Shown here: one piece after another, positions 1 to 6,827 of the stretch | Position numbering within the stretch: the stretch's first letter is position 1 | How the letters are laid out: each line of letters begins with the position of its first letter | Assembly: GCA_045626925.1 (NCBI GenBank) | Contig: JAZUQZ010000006.1 | Coordinates: 1-33,187 of the forward strand | Direction of reading: 5' to 3' | Length of the DNA stretch: 33,187 nucleotides | Source of the DNA: Aphodoplasma sp045626925 | GTDB lineage: Bacteria; Bacillota; Clostridia; UBA1381; UMGS1253 | Made by a program: the position numbers and the translations under genes | Notes under the pieces: model-generated | What the model was told of the DNA's origin: nothing | The model's input: the letters and a program-made list of their open reading frames with translations, nothing else | Databases searched by the model: none

Positions 1-286
1 CAGTGGAAATGTTGATGTTGTGCACTACAAGGATTTTGACTGTAAGGAAATTTGTGCAGGTCCTGTTTACGAGCTTATTGATGTAAGCAGAGCGCAGAAA
101 AGAGAAGATAACGGCTTTAAGTACAGACCTTTGGGTCTTGGCAGACAGAACTGGGACGAAGTCATTGAAGCAACAAATGAAGTTGGTACACAGATTATTA
201 TCGTCGAGCAGGATGACTGGTACGACGATGACAGCATGGAATGCGCAAAAATTAGCAGTGAATTTCTTAAATCAAAGGGTATATAA
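1..286 (+). CDS. Sugar phosphate isomerase/epimerase family protein, C-terminal part
   Basis: The reading frame is open from base 2 and ends at the TAA at 284-286, so the gene begins upstream and only about 94 C-terminal residues are visible. The segment reads GNVDVVHYKDFD, then a Gly-rich stretch, then an IIVEQDDWYDDDSMECAKIS block and a final FLKSKGI. This pattern of His-Lys-Asp strand followed by a V-E-Q-D strand near the end is typical of xylose-isomerase-like TIM-barrel proteins (IolE-type sugar isomerases/epimerases), where the Glu and His bind a divalent metal. The substrate cannot be told. A hairpin terminator follows at 297. An internal GTG at 20 is not a real start because the frame is open before it. 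Confidence 0.7.
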   Translation, partial: SGNVDVVHYKDFDCKEICAGPVYELIDVSRAQKREDNGFKYRPLGLGRQNWDEVIEATNEVGTQIIIVEQDDWYDDDSMECAKISSEFLKSKGI

Positions 287-296
287 AACACTTGGG

Positions 297-318
297 CAAG
301 GAATTTTTCCTTGACTTT
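297..318 (+). terminator. Intrinsic terminator after the isomerase gene
   Basis: CAAGGAA (297-303) pairs with TTCCTTG (307-313) around a TTT loop, followed by ACTTTT. The T run is short, so this is a modest terminator. Its 3' arm is shared with the -35 box of the next promoter. Confidence 0.5.
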
Positions 319-339
319 TCTTTGCTGCTGTGGTATAAT
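311..339 (+). promoter_or_regulatory. Promoter for the CE15-like esterase gene
   Basis: TTGACT (311-316) and TATAAT (334-339) are separated by 17 bp, a near-consensus sigma-A promoter. It lies 60 bp before the esterase start at 399 and implies a leader of about 50 nt. Confidence 0.7.
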
Positions 340-398
340 TAGTAAAATTGCAGGATTGCCTGAATATAATGCTTAAAAGTAAAAAAGGAGAATTAAAA

Positions 399-1511
399 AT
401 GGATTATTCACGTATTGATCCACTTATATCCATAAGCGGTGAAAAAATTGAAAATGTAAGTGACTGGGAAACTTTCAGAAGAGAAGAAATTATGGTTTTG
501 CTCTCTAACTTTATCTATGGAGTAAGACCGATGGAAAGACCTGCTGACATTTCCTTTAGCGTTGATAAAATTGAAGAAAATTATATGGGATATCCTCTTG
601 TAAAAAAGGATGTTACAATATCTTTTCTGGGCTTTTCAATGCTTTTCTATTTGTTTGTACCTAAAGAAACGTACAGAATGAAGCCCGTTCCTTTGTTTTT
701 GCACGTACTTAACGAGTCAAGTATGTTTAAATATGACCCTGTAAATAATCCTGATAATACATTTTTGCCAATTGTTGATATGGCAAAAAGAGGATACGGT
801 TGTGCAGTAATGCCGACTTTGAATGTTGCTCCGGACTGGGCACATTACCCCGAATTCAAAAAGGGTGTTTTCGCTGCGGTGCAGCCTGATGTATCTGCCC
901 GTGACGACCGTTCCTGGGCTACAATTTCGGGATGGTCATATGGTGCTTCAAGAATTATGGATTATCTTGAAACAGATATAGATGTAGAGCATACAAGAGT
1001 AGGTATTGCAGGTCACTCCAGAGCCGGAAAAACGGCATTGTGGGCAGCTGCTACAGATACAAGATTTGCTCTTTCAATCTCTAACGACTCGGGTTGTGCA
1101 GGTGCCGCCTTTACAAGAGGTGACAGCAAGGGAGTAGAACGTATCAAGGATATAAACGTTACCAACTGGTTCTGCGGCAATTATCATAAGTTTGATGACA
1201 GGGAGGAAATGCTTCCTTGTGACCAGCATATGTTGCTTTGTGCCATCGCTCCAAGACCGCTTTATGTTAAGAGTAACGAAGAAGATGAATGGGCAGGACC
1301 GGATGAAGAACTTCGCTCATGTAAGCTAGCTTCACCGGTATATAAGCTTTACGGGCTTTTGGGTGTTGTTATTGATGATGAAATAATCAAGATTAATAAA
1401 CCCTATCACAAGGGCACAATTGCATATCACAGAGCGCCCGGCGACCACGACCTGAATGCAAATGACTGGTCGATGTTTATGGACTTTGCCGACAAATACC
1501 TGAAAAAATAA
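399..1511 (+). CDS. CE15-like alpha/beta-hydrolase (glucuronoyl esterase / acetylxylan esterase type)
   Basis: This 370-residue protein has the alpha/beta-hydrolase elbow GHSRAGK with Ser207 as nucleophile, followed by the NDSGCAGAAFTRG block, a WFCGNY/F segment, an APRPLYV strand and GDHDLNANDW near the C-terminus, where His350 is the likely catalytic base. That order matches carbohydrate esterase family 15 and related bacterial xylan esterases, which cut ester links between glucuronic acid and lignin alcohols or remove acyl groups from xylan. The start at 399 is chosen because AAAAAAGGAG lies 9 bp upstream; a start at 348 would leave no room after the promoter at 311-339. There is no signal peptide, so it probably acts in the cytoplasm on imported oligosaccharides. 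Family assignment is firm at the fold level; the exact ester is inferred. Confidence 0.75.
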   Translation: MDYSRIDPLISISGEKIENVSDWETFRREEIMVLLSNFIYGVRPMERPADISFSVDKIEENYMGYPLVKKDVTISFLGFSMLFYLFVPKETYRMKPVPLFLHVLNESSMFKYDPVNNPDNTFLPIVDMAKRGYGCAVMPTLNVAPDWAHYPEFKKGVFAAVQPDVSARDDRSWATISGWSYGASRIMDYLETDIDVEHTRVGIAGHSRAGKTALWAAATDTRFALSISNDSGCAGAAFTRGDSKGVERIKDINVTNWFCGNYHKFDDREEMLPCDQHMLLCAIAPRPLYVKSNEEDEWAGPDEELRSCKLASPVYKLYGLLGVVIDDEIIKINKPYHKGTIAYHRAPGDHDLNANDWSMFMDFADKYLKK

Positions 1512-1542
1512 TTTTAAGCATCTAAAAGGAGGCAAAAGTGCC

Positions 1543-1737
1543 TTGATTAAACAGAATCTTCATACATATTAAACTTACTGTGACGGCAAGGATACCCCGG
1601 AAGAAATTGTTAAAGAAGCAATGCTTCGTGGTTTTACATCAATAGGTTTTTCCGGATACTCCTATATGACTTACTCTCCGTATATGGTAAGACTTGGGGA
1701 TAAGACAACGGAGTATGATAGAAAAGATGAGGTTTAA
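1543..1737 (+). pseudogene. Histidinol-phosphatase-like PHP domain, 5' remnant
   Basis: A strong AAAAGGAGG site precedes a TTG at 1543, and the frame reads IKQNLHTY, stop (TAA 1570-1572), TYCDGKDTPEEIV, EAMLRGFTSIGFSGYS and onward to a stop at 1735. This is the start of a PHP-family histidinol phosphatase (HisJ/HisK), normally beginning NLHTHTTYCDG; the second metal-binding His has become Tyr and the next codon a stop. The remaining roughly 200 residues of the family are missing. The remnant runs directly into a YpsA-like fragment in another frame. I infer decay after deletion. It could alternatively be the tail of a larger rearrangement. Confidence 0.7.
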
Positions 1738-1942
1738 TAAGATAATCAAAAATGCTGACCTTGTAAAAGAAATTAATGGCCACTATTTCACCGGATGTTA
1801 TCAGGTGAGAAATGAATGGATGGTTGACAGGTCAAACATTGTGATTGCGGTTTTCAATGGTCAGAAGAGTGGGACGAAAAATACTGTTGATTACGCAAAG
1901 AGAACAGGCATTCGTGTAATGAATGTACTGGATAGCATTTAA
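1727..1942 (+). pseudogene. YpsA/DUF1273 (SLOG superfamily) 3' fragment
   Basis: From the ATG at 1727 to the TAA at 1940-1942 the frame encodes about 71 residues containing KNADLV, then Y-F-T-G-C-Y-Q-V-RN-W-MVDRSN, IAVFNGQKSGTKNTVDYA and a final hydrophobic strand. This is the C-terminal third of the DUF1273/YpsA family, whose hallmark is RN-x-x-MVD-x-S followed by AV-x-NG-x-x-GT-x-x-T-x-x-YA. The N-terminal Rossmann part that binds a nucleotide-like ligand is absent. No ribosome binding site is seen directly before 1727. It is most likely a truncated, non-functional remnant joined to the histidinol-phosphatase remnant by a deletion. Confidence 0.7.
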
Positions 1943-2024
1943 AATCGATTTTGAGACCGAGTTACAAAGGCTGTTAAAGGGCATGTGAGAACATTATTTG
2001 AAACAACTAAATATAGAACAATAT

Positions 2025-2061
2025 AAAAAAGCGTGATGACATTAAAATCATCACGCTTTTT
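2025..2061. terminator. Bidirectional terminator next to tRNA-Ser
   Basis: GCGTGATGA (2031-2039) pairs perfectly with TCATCACGC (2048-2056), flanked by AAAAAA before and TTTTT after, so it can end transcription on either strand. Its edge touches the CCA end of the minus-strand tRNA gene, and it also closes the relic region on the plus strand. Confidence 0.85.
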
Positions 2062-2155
2062 GGCGGACAGGGTGGGATTCGAACCCACGTGCCGGATTGA
2101 ATACCGACAAACTGATTTCGAGTCAGCCCCGTTATGACCACTTCGATACCTGTCC
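2061..2155 (-). tRNA. tRNA-Ser (anticodon CGA)
   Basis: Read on the minus strand the gene begins GGACAGG and ends CCTGTCC, discriminator G, encoded CCA, giving a perfect 7-bp acceptor stem. The anticodon loop CTCGAAA gives anticodon CGA for UCG codons. The T arm carries GGTTCGAATCC, and the long variable arm typical of serine tRNAs is present, bringing the length to 95 nt. A TTGACA promoter lies just upstream and a bidirectional terminator just downstream, so this is a single-gene transcription unit. Confidence 0.95.
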
Positions 2156-2172
2156 AAATGATTACTTATAAT

Positions 2173-2202
2173 AATATATCACACGACTTGAGACTGTGTC
2201 AA
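2173..2202 (-). promoter_or_regulatory. Promoter of tRNA-Ser
   Basis: On the minus strand TTGACA (2202-2197) is followed after 18 bp by TATATT (2178-2173), about 18 bp before the tRNA 5' end. This is a good sigma-A match for a short tRNA transcript. Confidence 0.65.
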
Positions 2203-2265
2203 GAGAATAAAGAAAAAAATGCAAAAAAATTGCAGAAGGCTCTCTTAAAAAATACAATAAAAGTA

Positions 2266-2294
2266 TTTACTTTTTATGAATTATATAGTATTAT
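2266..2294 (+). promoter_or_regulatory. Candidate promoter of the paaK-ior operon
   Basis: TTTACT (2266-2271) and TATTAT (2289-2294) are 17 bp apart. The match is fair rather than strong, but it is the best plus-strand candidate before the 360-nt leader of paaK. Confidence 0.4.
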
Positions 2295-2299
2295 ATATG

Positions 2300-2660
2300 C
2301 TGTAGAATAGAAGGAAAATAGTAAAAATGACATACATAATTTTCAATGATTGCGCAAGCTTTCTTTGCGTTGCAAATGTTGATGATTGGCATTTTAAGCG
2401 TGCGCAAAACCTAAACAATGGAAGGCTTTTTGTTAGGCGGAAGGAATATGGGACCATAGGTTTCTGCTTTCGCTTGCGGGACTTCCTATTTTTCTGCAGT
2501 AGTATTTATAGGATATGCCGGCATACATGATTGAAAAATTGGTGTGCAAAGCACACGATTTGGGGTATTAAAGATGCATTTGTTACCGCACCATATCTTA
2601 CGCTTGGAGTATAACTGCGATGAAAATATAAATTTCGTTTTAGATATAGGAGAGATAGTT
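2300..2660 (+). other. Long structured 5' leader of the paaK-iorAB operon
   Basis: This gene-free stretch is rich in possible stems. TTGCGCA (2350-2356) can pair with TGCGCAA (2401-2407). CCTAAACA and TGTTAGG form a second arm at about 2410-2437. GGAAG and CTTCC enclose a third domain at about 2440-2486 that contains TATGG/CCATA. TATGCCGGCATA is a palindrome at 2514-2525, and GTGTGC AAA GCACAC is a perfect hairpin at about 2542-2556. No family I recognise matches (no T-box, S-box or TPP core). A 67-codon frame from 2327 has a possible ribosome site, but its Cys/Phe/Arg-rich composition does not look like a protein. I interpret the segment as a cis-regulatory leader of unknown ligand. Confidence 0.45.
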
Positions 2661-3965
2661 ATGATATGGAATGAAAAAATAGAATGTGCTGACAGGAGCT
2701 TTTTTGAAAAAAATACACTTGAGGCAATAAAAAAAGAGGTAAAACACGCATACGATAATGTAAAATTTTATAAAAATGCGCTTGATAGTGTCGGTCTAAA
2801 ACCTGAAGACATCAAGTCGATAGAGGATTTTCAAAAAATACCGTTTACGGTAAAAACAGACCTTCGTGATAACTATCCATACGATTTGTTTGCAGTTCCT
2901 ATGAAAGATATAGTTCGAATACATGGCTCGTCAGGAACGACAGGCAAGCCGATTGTCGTTGGATATACAAAGGACGATATTGATATGTGGTCGGAATGTA
3001 TCTCGCGACTTATAGGCATGGCAGGCGGAAGTGAAGATGATATTGCACAAATATGTTTTGGATATGGTTTGTTCACGGGTGCTTTTGGTTTGCACCAAGG
3101 GCTTGAAAAGGTCGGTGCAACAGTTATACCAATGTCGACCGGCAATACAGAAAAGCAGATTATGATTATGAAGGATCTTGGTACAACACTTCTTGTAAGT
3201 ACACCTTCGTATGCACTTTATATTGCAGAGGTTATGGCAGAAAACGGCTATAAAAAAGAAGATTTTAACCTTCGTATAGGAATGTTTGGTGGAGAAGGAC
3301 ACACCGAACAGATGCGCCGCGAAATTGAAACGCGACTTGGTATAAAGGTTACAGAAAACTATGGCTTGAGCGAGGTTATGGGTCCGGGAGTGTGCGGAGA
3401 GTGTGAGTATCAAGATGGTATGCATATAAATGAGGACCATTTTCTTATCGAAATAATTGATCCGGATACAGGGCGCGTGCTGAAAGATGGAGAAGTGGGA
3501 GAGGTTGTAATAACAACACTTACAAAGCAAGGAATACCAATGCTTCGTTACCGTACACGCGATATATCATATATTATTGCAGAAAAATGCAAATGTGGAA
3601 GAACAACAAAGCGCCTTGCAAAAATACAAGGCAGAAGTGATGATATGCTTATCATAAAAGGTGTAAATGTATTTCCGTCACAAGTGGAGAGCGTACTGGT
3701 CGGTATGGACCATATCAGCCCACACTATTTATTAGTTGTCACGAAGAAGGGTTATACGGATGCACTCGAAGTACAAGTAGAGCTTGCAGATGAGTCACTT
3801 TTGGACAAGTTTAGCGCGCTTGAACAGCTCGAAAGAAGTGTTAAACAAAAGATACATACTGTTCTTGGTGTTGATGCAAAGGTTCGCCTTGTAGAGCCAA
3901 AGAGTATCGAGCGTTTTGTCGGCAAAGCAAAAAGGGTGCTCGACCTTAGAAATGAACAAAAGTAA
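2661..3965 (+). CDS. paaK: Phenylacetate-CoA ligase family protein (AMP-forming)
   Basis: This 434-residue protein matches the usual PaaK length. It carries the adenylate-forming P-loop HGSSGTTGKP at residues 88-97, a FGGEG segment, the ENYGLSE motif, the YRTRD motif, and the hinge GRSDDMLIIKGVNVFP that precedes the mobile C-terminal domain. PaaK activates phenylacetate or related arylacetates with ATP and CoA. The ATG at 2661 is selected because AGGAGA lies 9 bp upstream and gives the normal family N-terminus; longer starts add 39 unrelated residues from the leader. Its neighbours iorA and iorB make aryl-CoA from aromatic 2-oxoacids, so here the ligase may work on indoleacetate, phenylacetate or hydroxyphenylacetate, in either direction. 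Cytoplasmic. Confidence 0.9.
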   Translation: MIWNEKIECADRSFFEKNTLEAIKKEVKHAYDNVKFYKNALDSVGLKPEDIKSIEDFQKIPFTVKTDLRDNYPYDLFAVPMKDIVRIHGSSGTTGKPIVVGYTKDDIDMWSECISRLIGMAGGSEDDIAQICFGYGLFTGAFGLHQGLEKVGATVIPMSTGNTEKQIMIMKDLGTTLLVSTPSYALYIAEVMAENGYKKEDFNLRIGMFGGEGHTEQMRREIETRLGIKVTENYGLSEVMGPGVCGECEYQDGMHINEDHFLIEIIDPDTGRVLKDGEVGEVVITTLTKQGIPMLRYRTRDISYIIAEKCKCGRTTKRLAKIQGRSDDMLIIKGVNVFPSQVESVLVGMDHISPHYLLVVTKKGYTDALEVQVELADESLLDKFSALEQLERSVKQKIHTVLGVDAKVRLVEPKSIERFVGKAKRVLDLRNEQK

Positions 3966-4005
3966 AAAAATAAATAATTATAAATAATGCGCGGGAGTGA
4001 GTTTG

Positions 4006-5751
4006 ATGAAAAAGTTAATGCTTGGTAACGAGGCAGTTGCAAGGGGGGCATATGAAGCAGGCGTAAGAGTTGTTGCGTCATATCCAGGCACACCGAGTAC
4101 TGAAATAACAGAAAATATTGCAAAATATGATGAGATTTACAGCGAATGGGCACCAAACGAAAAGGTTGCAGCAGAGGTTGCAATTGGTGCATCTATTGCA
4201 GGTGCAAGGGCTATGACATGTATGAAGCATGTTGGTGTAAATGTTGCGGCGGATCCATTGTTTACGGCAAGCTACACAGGTGTCAATGGCGGTCTTGTAA
4301 TTTGTGCGGCAGATGACCAGGGGATGCACTCGTCACAAAACGAACAAGATTCGAGAAGACTTGCCATAGCATCAAAGCTTGCTATGCTTGAACCGTCTGA
4401 TAGTGCAGAGTGCAAAGATTTTGTCAAAAAGGCATTTGATATAAGCGAGGAATATGATACTCCTGTAATGATTCGTCTTTCTACGCGTGTATCACATTCA
4501 CAAAGCATTGTAGAAGAGTGCGAGCGCGATGAAAAGGAAATTAAAGCATATGAAAAAAATCCCGGAAAATATGTTATGATGCCTGCTATGGCAAAAGCAA
4601 GACATATCGTTGTTGAAGAGAGAATGAAAAAGCTTGAAGCGCTCAGCGAGACACTTGCAACAGAAGAGATAAACAACAAAAAAATTGGTGTTATAACATG
4701 TGGCGTTGCGTATCAATATGCAAAAGAGGCGCTTGGGGATAAAGCATCATATCTGAAAATAAATATGGTAAATCCGCTTCCGACAAAGGTGCTTTTAAGC
4801 TTTGCAAAAAAGCATAAAAAGGTATATGTTATTGAAGAACTTGAGCCTGTAATAGAGACGCATTGCAAAGCTCTTGGTATAGATGTAATCGGCAAGGAAG
4901 TCTTTACACTTTTAGGTGAATACACCGCTCCAATGATTGCAAAGGCAATTCTTGATATTGACGCGCCGGAAATTATATCTGTCGACGAAAAAGCTCCGAT
5001 AAGACCACCGGTAATGTGCCCCGGTTGCCCACACAGAGGAATGTTTTATGTGCTTAAAAAGCTTGGACTTACAGTAAGTGGCGATATCGGTTGCTATACA
5101 CTTGGTGCGCTTGCACCACTTCAAAGTCTTGATACTTGTGTATGTATGGGTGCAAGTATCGGCATGGCGCACGGCATGGAAAAGGCCGCAGGCGCTGATT
5201 TTAGAAAGAAAACAGTCGCTGTAATAGGTGACTCGACATTTATACATTCAGGCATTACGGGACTTATTGATGTTGTTTACAACAAGGGCAACAGCACAGT
5301 AATCATTCTTGATAATTCAATCACAGGTATGACAGGACATCAACCAAACCCGACAACAGGCTTTACAATTAAAGGCGAGCCGACAAAACAGGTTAATCTT
5401 GTTGCGCTTGCACAGGCAATCGGCATAAGTGCAGACAGAATAAGAATTGCGGACCCGTTTGATTTGGACAATTTTGAAAAGGTAGTAAAAGAAGAAACAT
5501 CAGTTGATGAGCCATCGGTAATCATTTCACAAAGGCCGTGCGCACTTTTGAAAACCGCTAAATATAGCGGATGCTATGAAATTACAGACAAGTGCAAAAA
5601 CTGCAAAATGTGTTTAAAGCTTGGATGTCCTGCAATATCACTCAAAGATGGCAAAATTTTGATAAACAAAGAGCTTTGTAACGGTTGTGGACTTTGCAAA
5701 AATATATGCAAATTTGGTGCAATCGAGAAAGTGGGTGGAGACGATGAATAA
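4006..5751 (+). CDS. iorA: Indolepyruvate ferredoxin oxidoreductase, alpha subunit
   Basis: The 581-residue product starts with the pyrimidine-binding domain (LGNEAVARGAYEAGV, ASYPGTPSTEI), has a central swivel domain, then the TPP-binding domain with MCPGCPHRG, GDIGCYTLG and the GDSTFIHSG...ILDNS motif that holds Mg-TPP. Two [4Fe-4S] ferredoxin motifs close the protein (CKNCKMCLKLGCP and CNGCGLCKNICKFG). IorA with IorB oxidatively decarboxylates aryl pyruvates to aryl-acetyl-CoA while reducing ferredoxin. The ATG at 4006 is preferred over the GTG at 3997 because GGGAG at 3993-3997 is spaced 8 bp from it and overlaps the GTG. The next gene overlaps the stop by 8 bp, which points to coupled translation. 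Confidence 0.95.
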   Translation: MKKLMLGNEAVARGAYEAGVRVVASYPGTPSTEITENIAKYDEIYSEWAPNEKVAAEVAIGASIAGARAMTCMKHVGVNVAADPLFTASYTGVNGGLVICAADDQGMHSSQNEQDSRRLAIASKLAMLEPSDSAECKDFVKKAFDISEEYDTPVMIRLSTRVSHSQSIVEECERDEKEIKAYEKNPGKYVMMPAMAKARHIVVEERMKKLEALSETLATEEINNKKIGVITCGVAYQYAKEALGDKASYLKINMVNPLPTKVLLSFAKKHKKVYVIEELEPVIETHCKALGIDVIGKEVFTLLGEYTAPMIAKAILDIDAPEIISVDEKAPIRPPVMCPGCPHRGMFYVLKKLGLTVSGDIGCYTLGALAPLQSLDTCVCMGASIGMAHGMEKAAGADFRKKTVAVIGDSTFIHSGITGLIDVVYNKGNSTVIILDNSITGMTGHQPNPTTGFTIKGEPTKQVNLVALAQAIGISADRIRIADPFDLDNFEKVVKEETSVDEPSVIISQRPCALLKTAKYSGCYEITDKCKNCKMCLKLGCPAISLKDGKILINKELCNGCGLCKNICKFGAIEKVGGDDE

Positions 5752-6319
5752 TGTTAAGAGTGTTATGATTGTTGGCGTAGGTGGCCAGGGGACATTGCTT
5801 GCAAGTCGTATTTTGGGAAATGTTGCTATAAATGAAGGCTATGATGTAAAAATGAGCGAGGTGCACGGCATGGCACAACGCGGTGGCAGTGTTGTTACAT
5901 ATGTAAAATATGGCGACAAGGTTCATTCACCGATTATATCCGAGGGCGAGGCTGATATAATTGTTTCGTTTGAGGAGCTTGAGGCATACAGATGGCTTTC
6001 GTATTTAAAAAAGGACGGTACACTTATTGTAAATACACAACAAATCGAGCCTATGCCTGTTATCATAGGAGCGGAAAAATATCCCGAAAATATTGTAAAT
6101 AAGATTGAGGCTAAAACTGATGGGATAATTTCTGTTGATGCGCTTGCAAAAGCTAATGAAGCTGGCAATAGCAAGGCAGTAAATGTCGTGTTGCTTGGCG
6201 TTTTGGCAAAAAATAGTGGTATAAACAAGGACAAATGGATTGATGCAGTAAAAGCAACTGTGCCGGCAAAATTTTTAGAGGTTAATTTAAAGGCGTTTGA
6301 GCTTGGGTATAATGCCTGA
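5744..6319 (+). CDS. iorB: Indolepyruvate ferredoxin oxidoreductase, beta subunit
   Basis: This 191-residue protein has the gamma-domain pattern of 2-oxoacid:ferredoxin oxidoreductases: VGVGGQGTLLASRIL at residues 10-24, then SEVHGMAQRGGSVVTYVKYG, which is the conserved CoA-side motif. It pairs with IorA to form the holoenzyme. The ATG at 5744 overlaps the end of iorA by 8 bp, and its ribosome site GGGTGGAG lies inside iorA. The two genes are therefore expected to be made in equal amounts. Downstream, a 61-bp gap without a clear terminator leads to the ACT-domain gene. Confidence 0.95.
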   Translation: MNNVKSVMIVGVGGQGTLLASRILGNVAINEGYDVKMSEVHGMAQRGGSVVTYVKYGDKVHSPIISEGEADIIVSFEELEAYRWLSYLKKDGTLIVNTQQIEPMPVIIGAEKYPENIVNKIEAKTDGIISVDALAKANEAGNSKAVNVVLLGVLAKNSGINKDKWIDAVKATVPAKFLEVNLKAFELGYNA

Positions 6320-6380
6320 TATTGATAGCACACCCGGTATCGCTTTATAAGTTTATGTTATATAAAAGGGAGGAACTTTT

Positions 6381-6812
6381 ATGAATATTAAACAGATTTC
6401 GATATTTGTTGAAAACAAAAAGGGCAGACTTGCAGAAATTACAAAAACTTTGGCACAAAATAATATCGACATAAGCGCCCTTTCGATTGCAGATACGACA
6501 GAGTTTGGCATTTTGCGTCTCATTGTAAACAAACCGGAGCTTGCTGAAAAAGTGTTAAAAGAAAAAGGCTTTGCCGTAAAAGCTACAGAGGTTATTGCTA
6601 TAAGCGTCGAAAATAAGCCGGGCGGACTTTCAATAGCACTTGAAAAACTTGATGAGGAACATATAAGCATAGAATATATGTATGCCTTTGTGGGCGAAAG
6701 GACAAAAGAAGCACTTGTTACATTACGCGTTGAGGAAATCAATAAAGCTGTGAAAGTGCTTAAAGAAGCAGGGATAACGGTTGTTTCTGACCACGAGGTG
6801 TGCAGTCTGTAA
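6381..6812 (+). CDS. Tandem ACT-domain protein
   Basis: The 143-residue protein consists of two ACT repeats: residues 1-70 (QISIFVENKKGRLAEITKTL, NIDISALSI) and 71-143 (IAISVENKPGGLSIALEKL, ISIEYMYAF). Each repeat shows the V-x-N-x-x-G-x-L turn that binds amino acids in ACT regulators. No catalytic domain is attached. GGGAGGAAC precedes the ATG. Stand-alone tandem ACT proteins often sit beside paaK and ior genes in Clostridia and archaea, so a role in sensing an aromatic amino acid and modulating the pathway is likely, though inferred from location only. Confidence 0.85.
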   Translation: MNIKQISIFVENKKGRLAEITKTLAQNNIDISALSIADTTEFGILRLIVNKPELAEKVLKEKGFAVKATEVIAISVENKPGGLSIALEKLDEEHISIEYMYAFVGERTKEALVTLRVEEINKAVKVLKEAGITVVSDHEVCSL

Positions 6813-6827
6813 AGGTTGGGTAAAAAA

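Noticed and set aside
2327..2530. 67-codon plus-strand frame in the paaK leader with an AAGGAAA upstream
   Set aside because: Residues are rich in Cys, Phe and Arg with no recognisable pattern, and the DNA is better explained by several perfect stems.
2931..3530. 199-codon minus-strand frame inside paaK
   Set aside because: It lies wholly opposite a clear gene, has Cys/His/Tyr-rich low-quality composition and no ribosome site.
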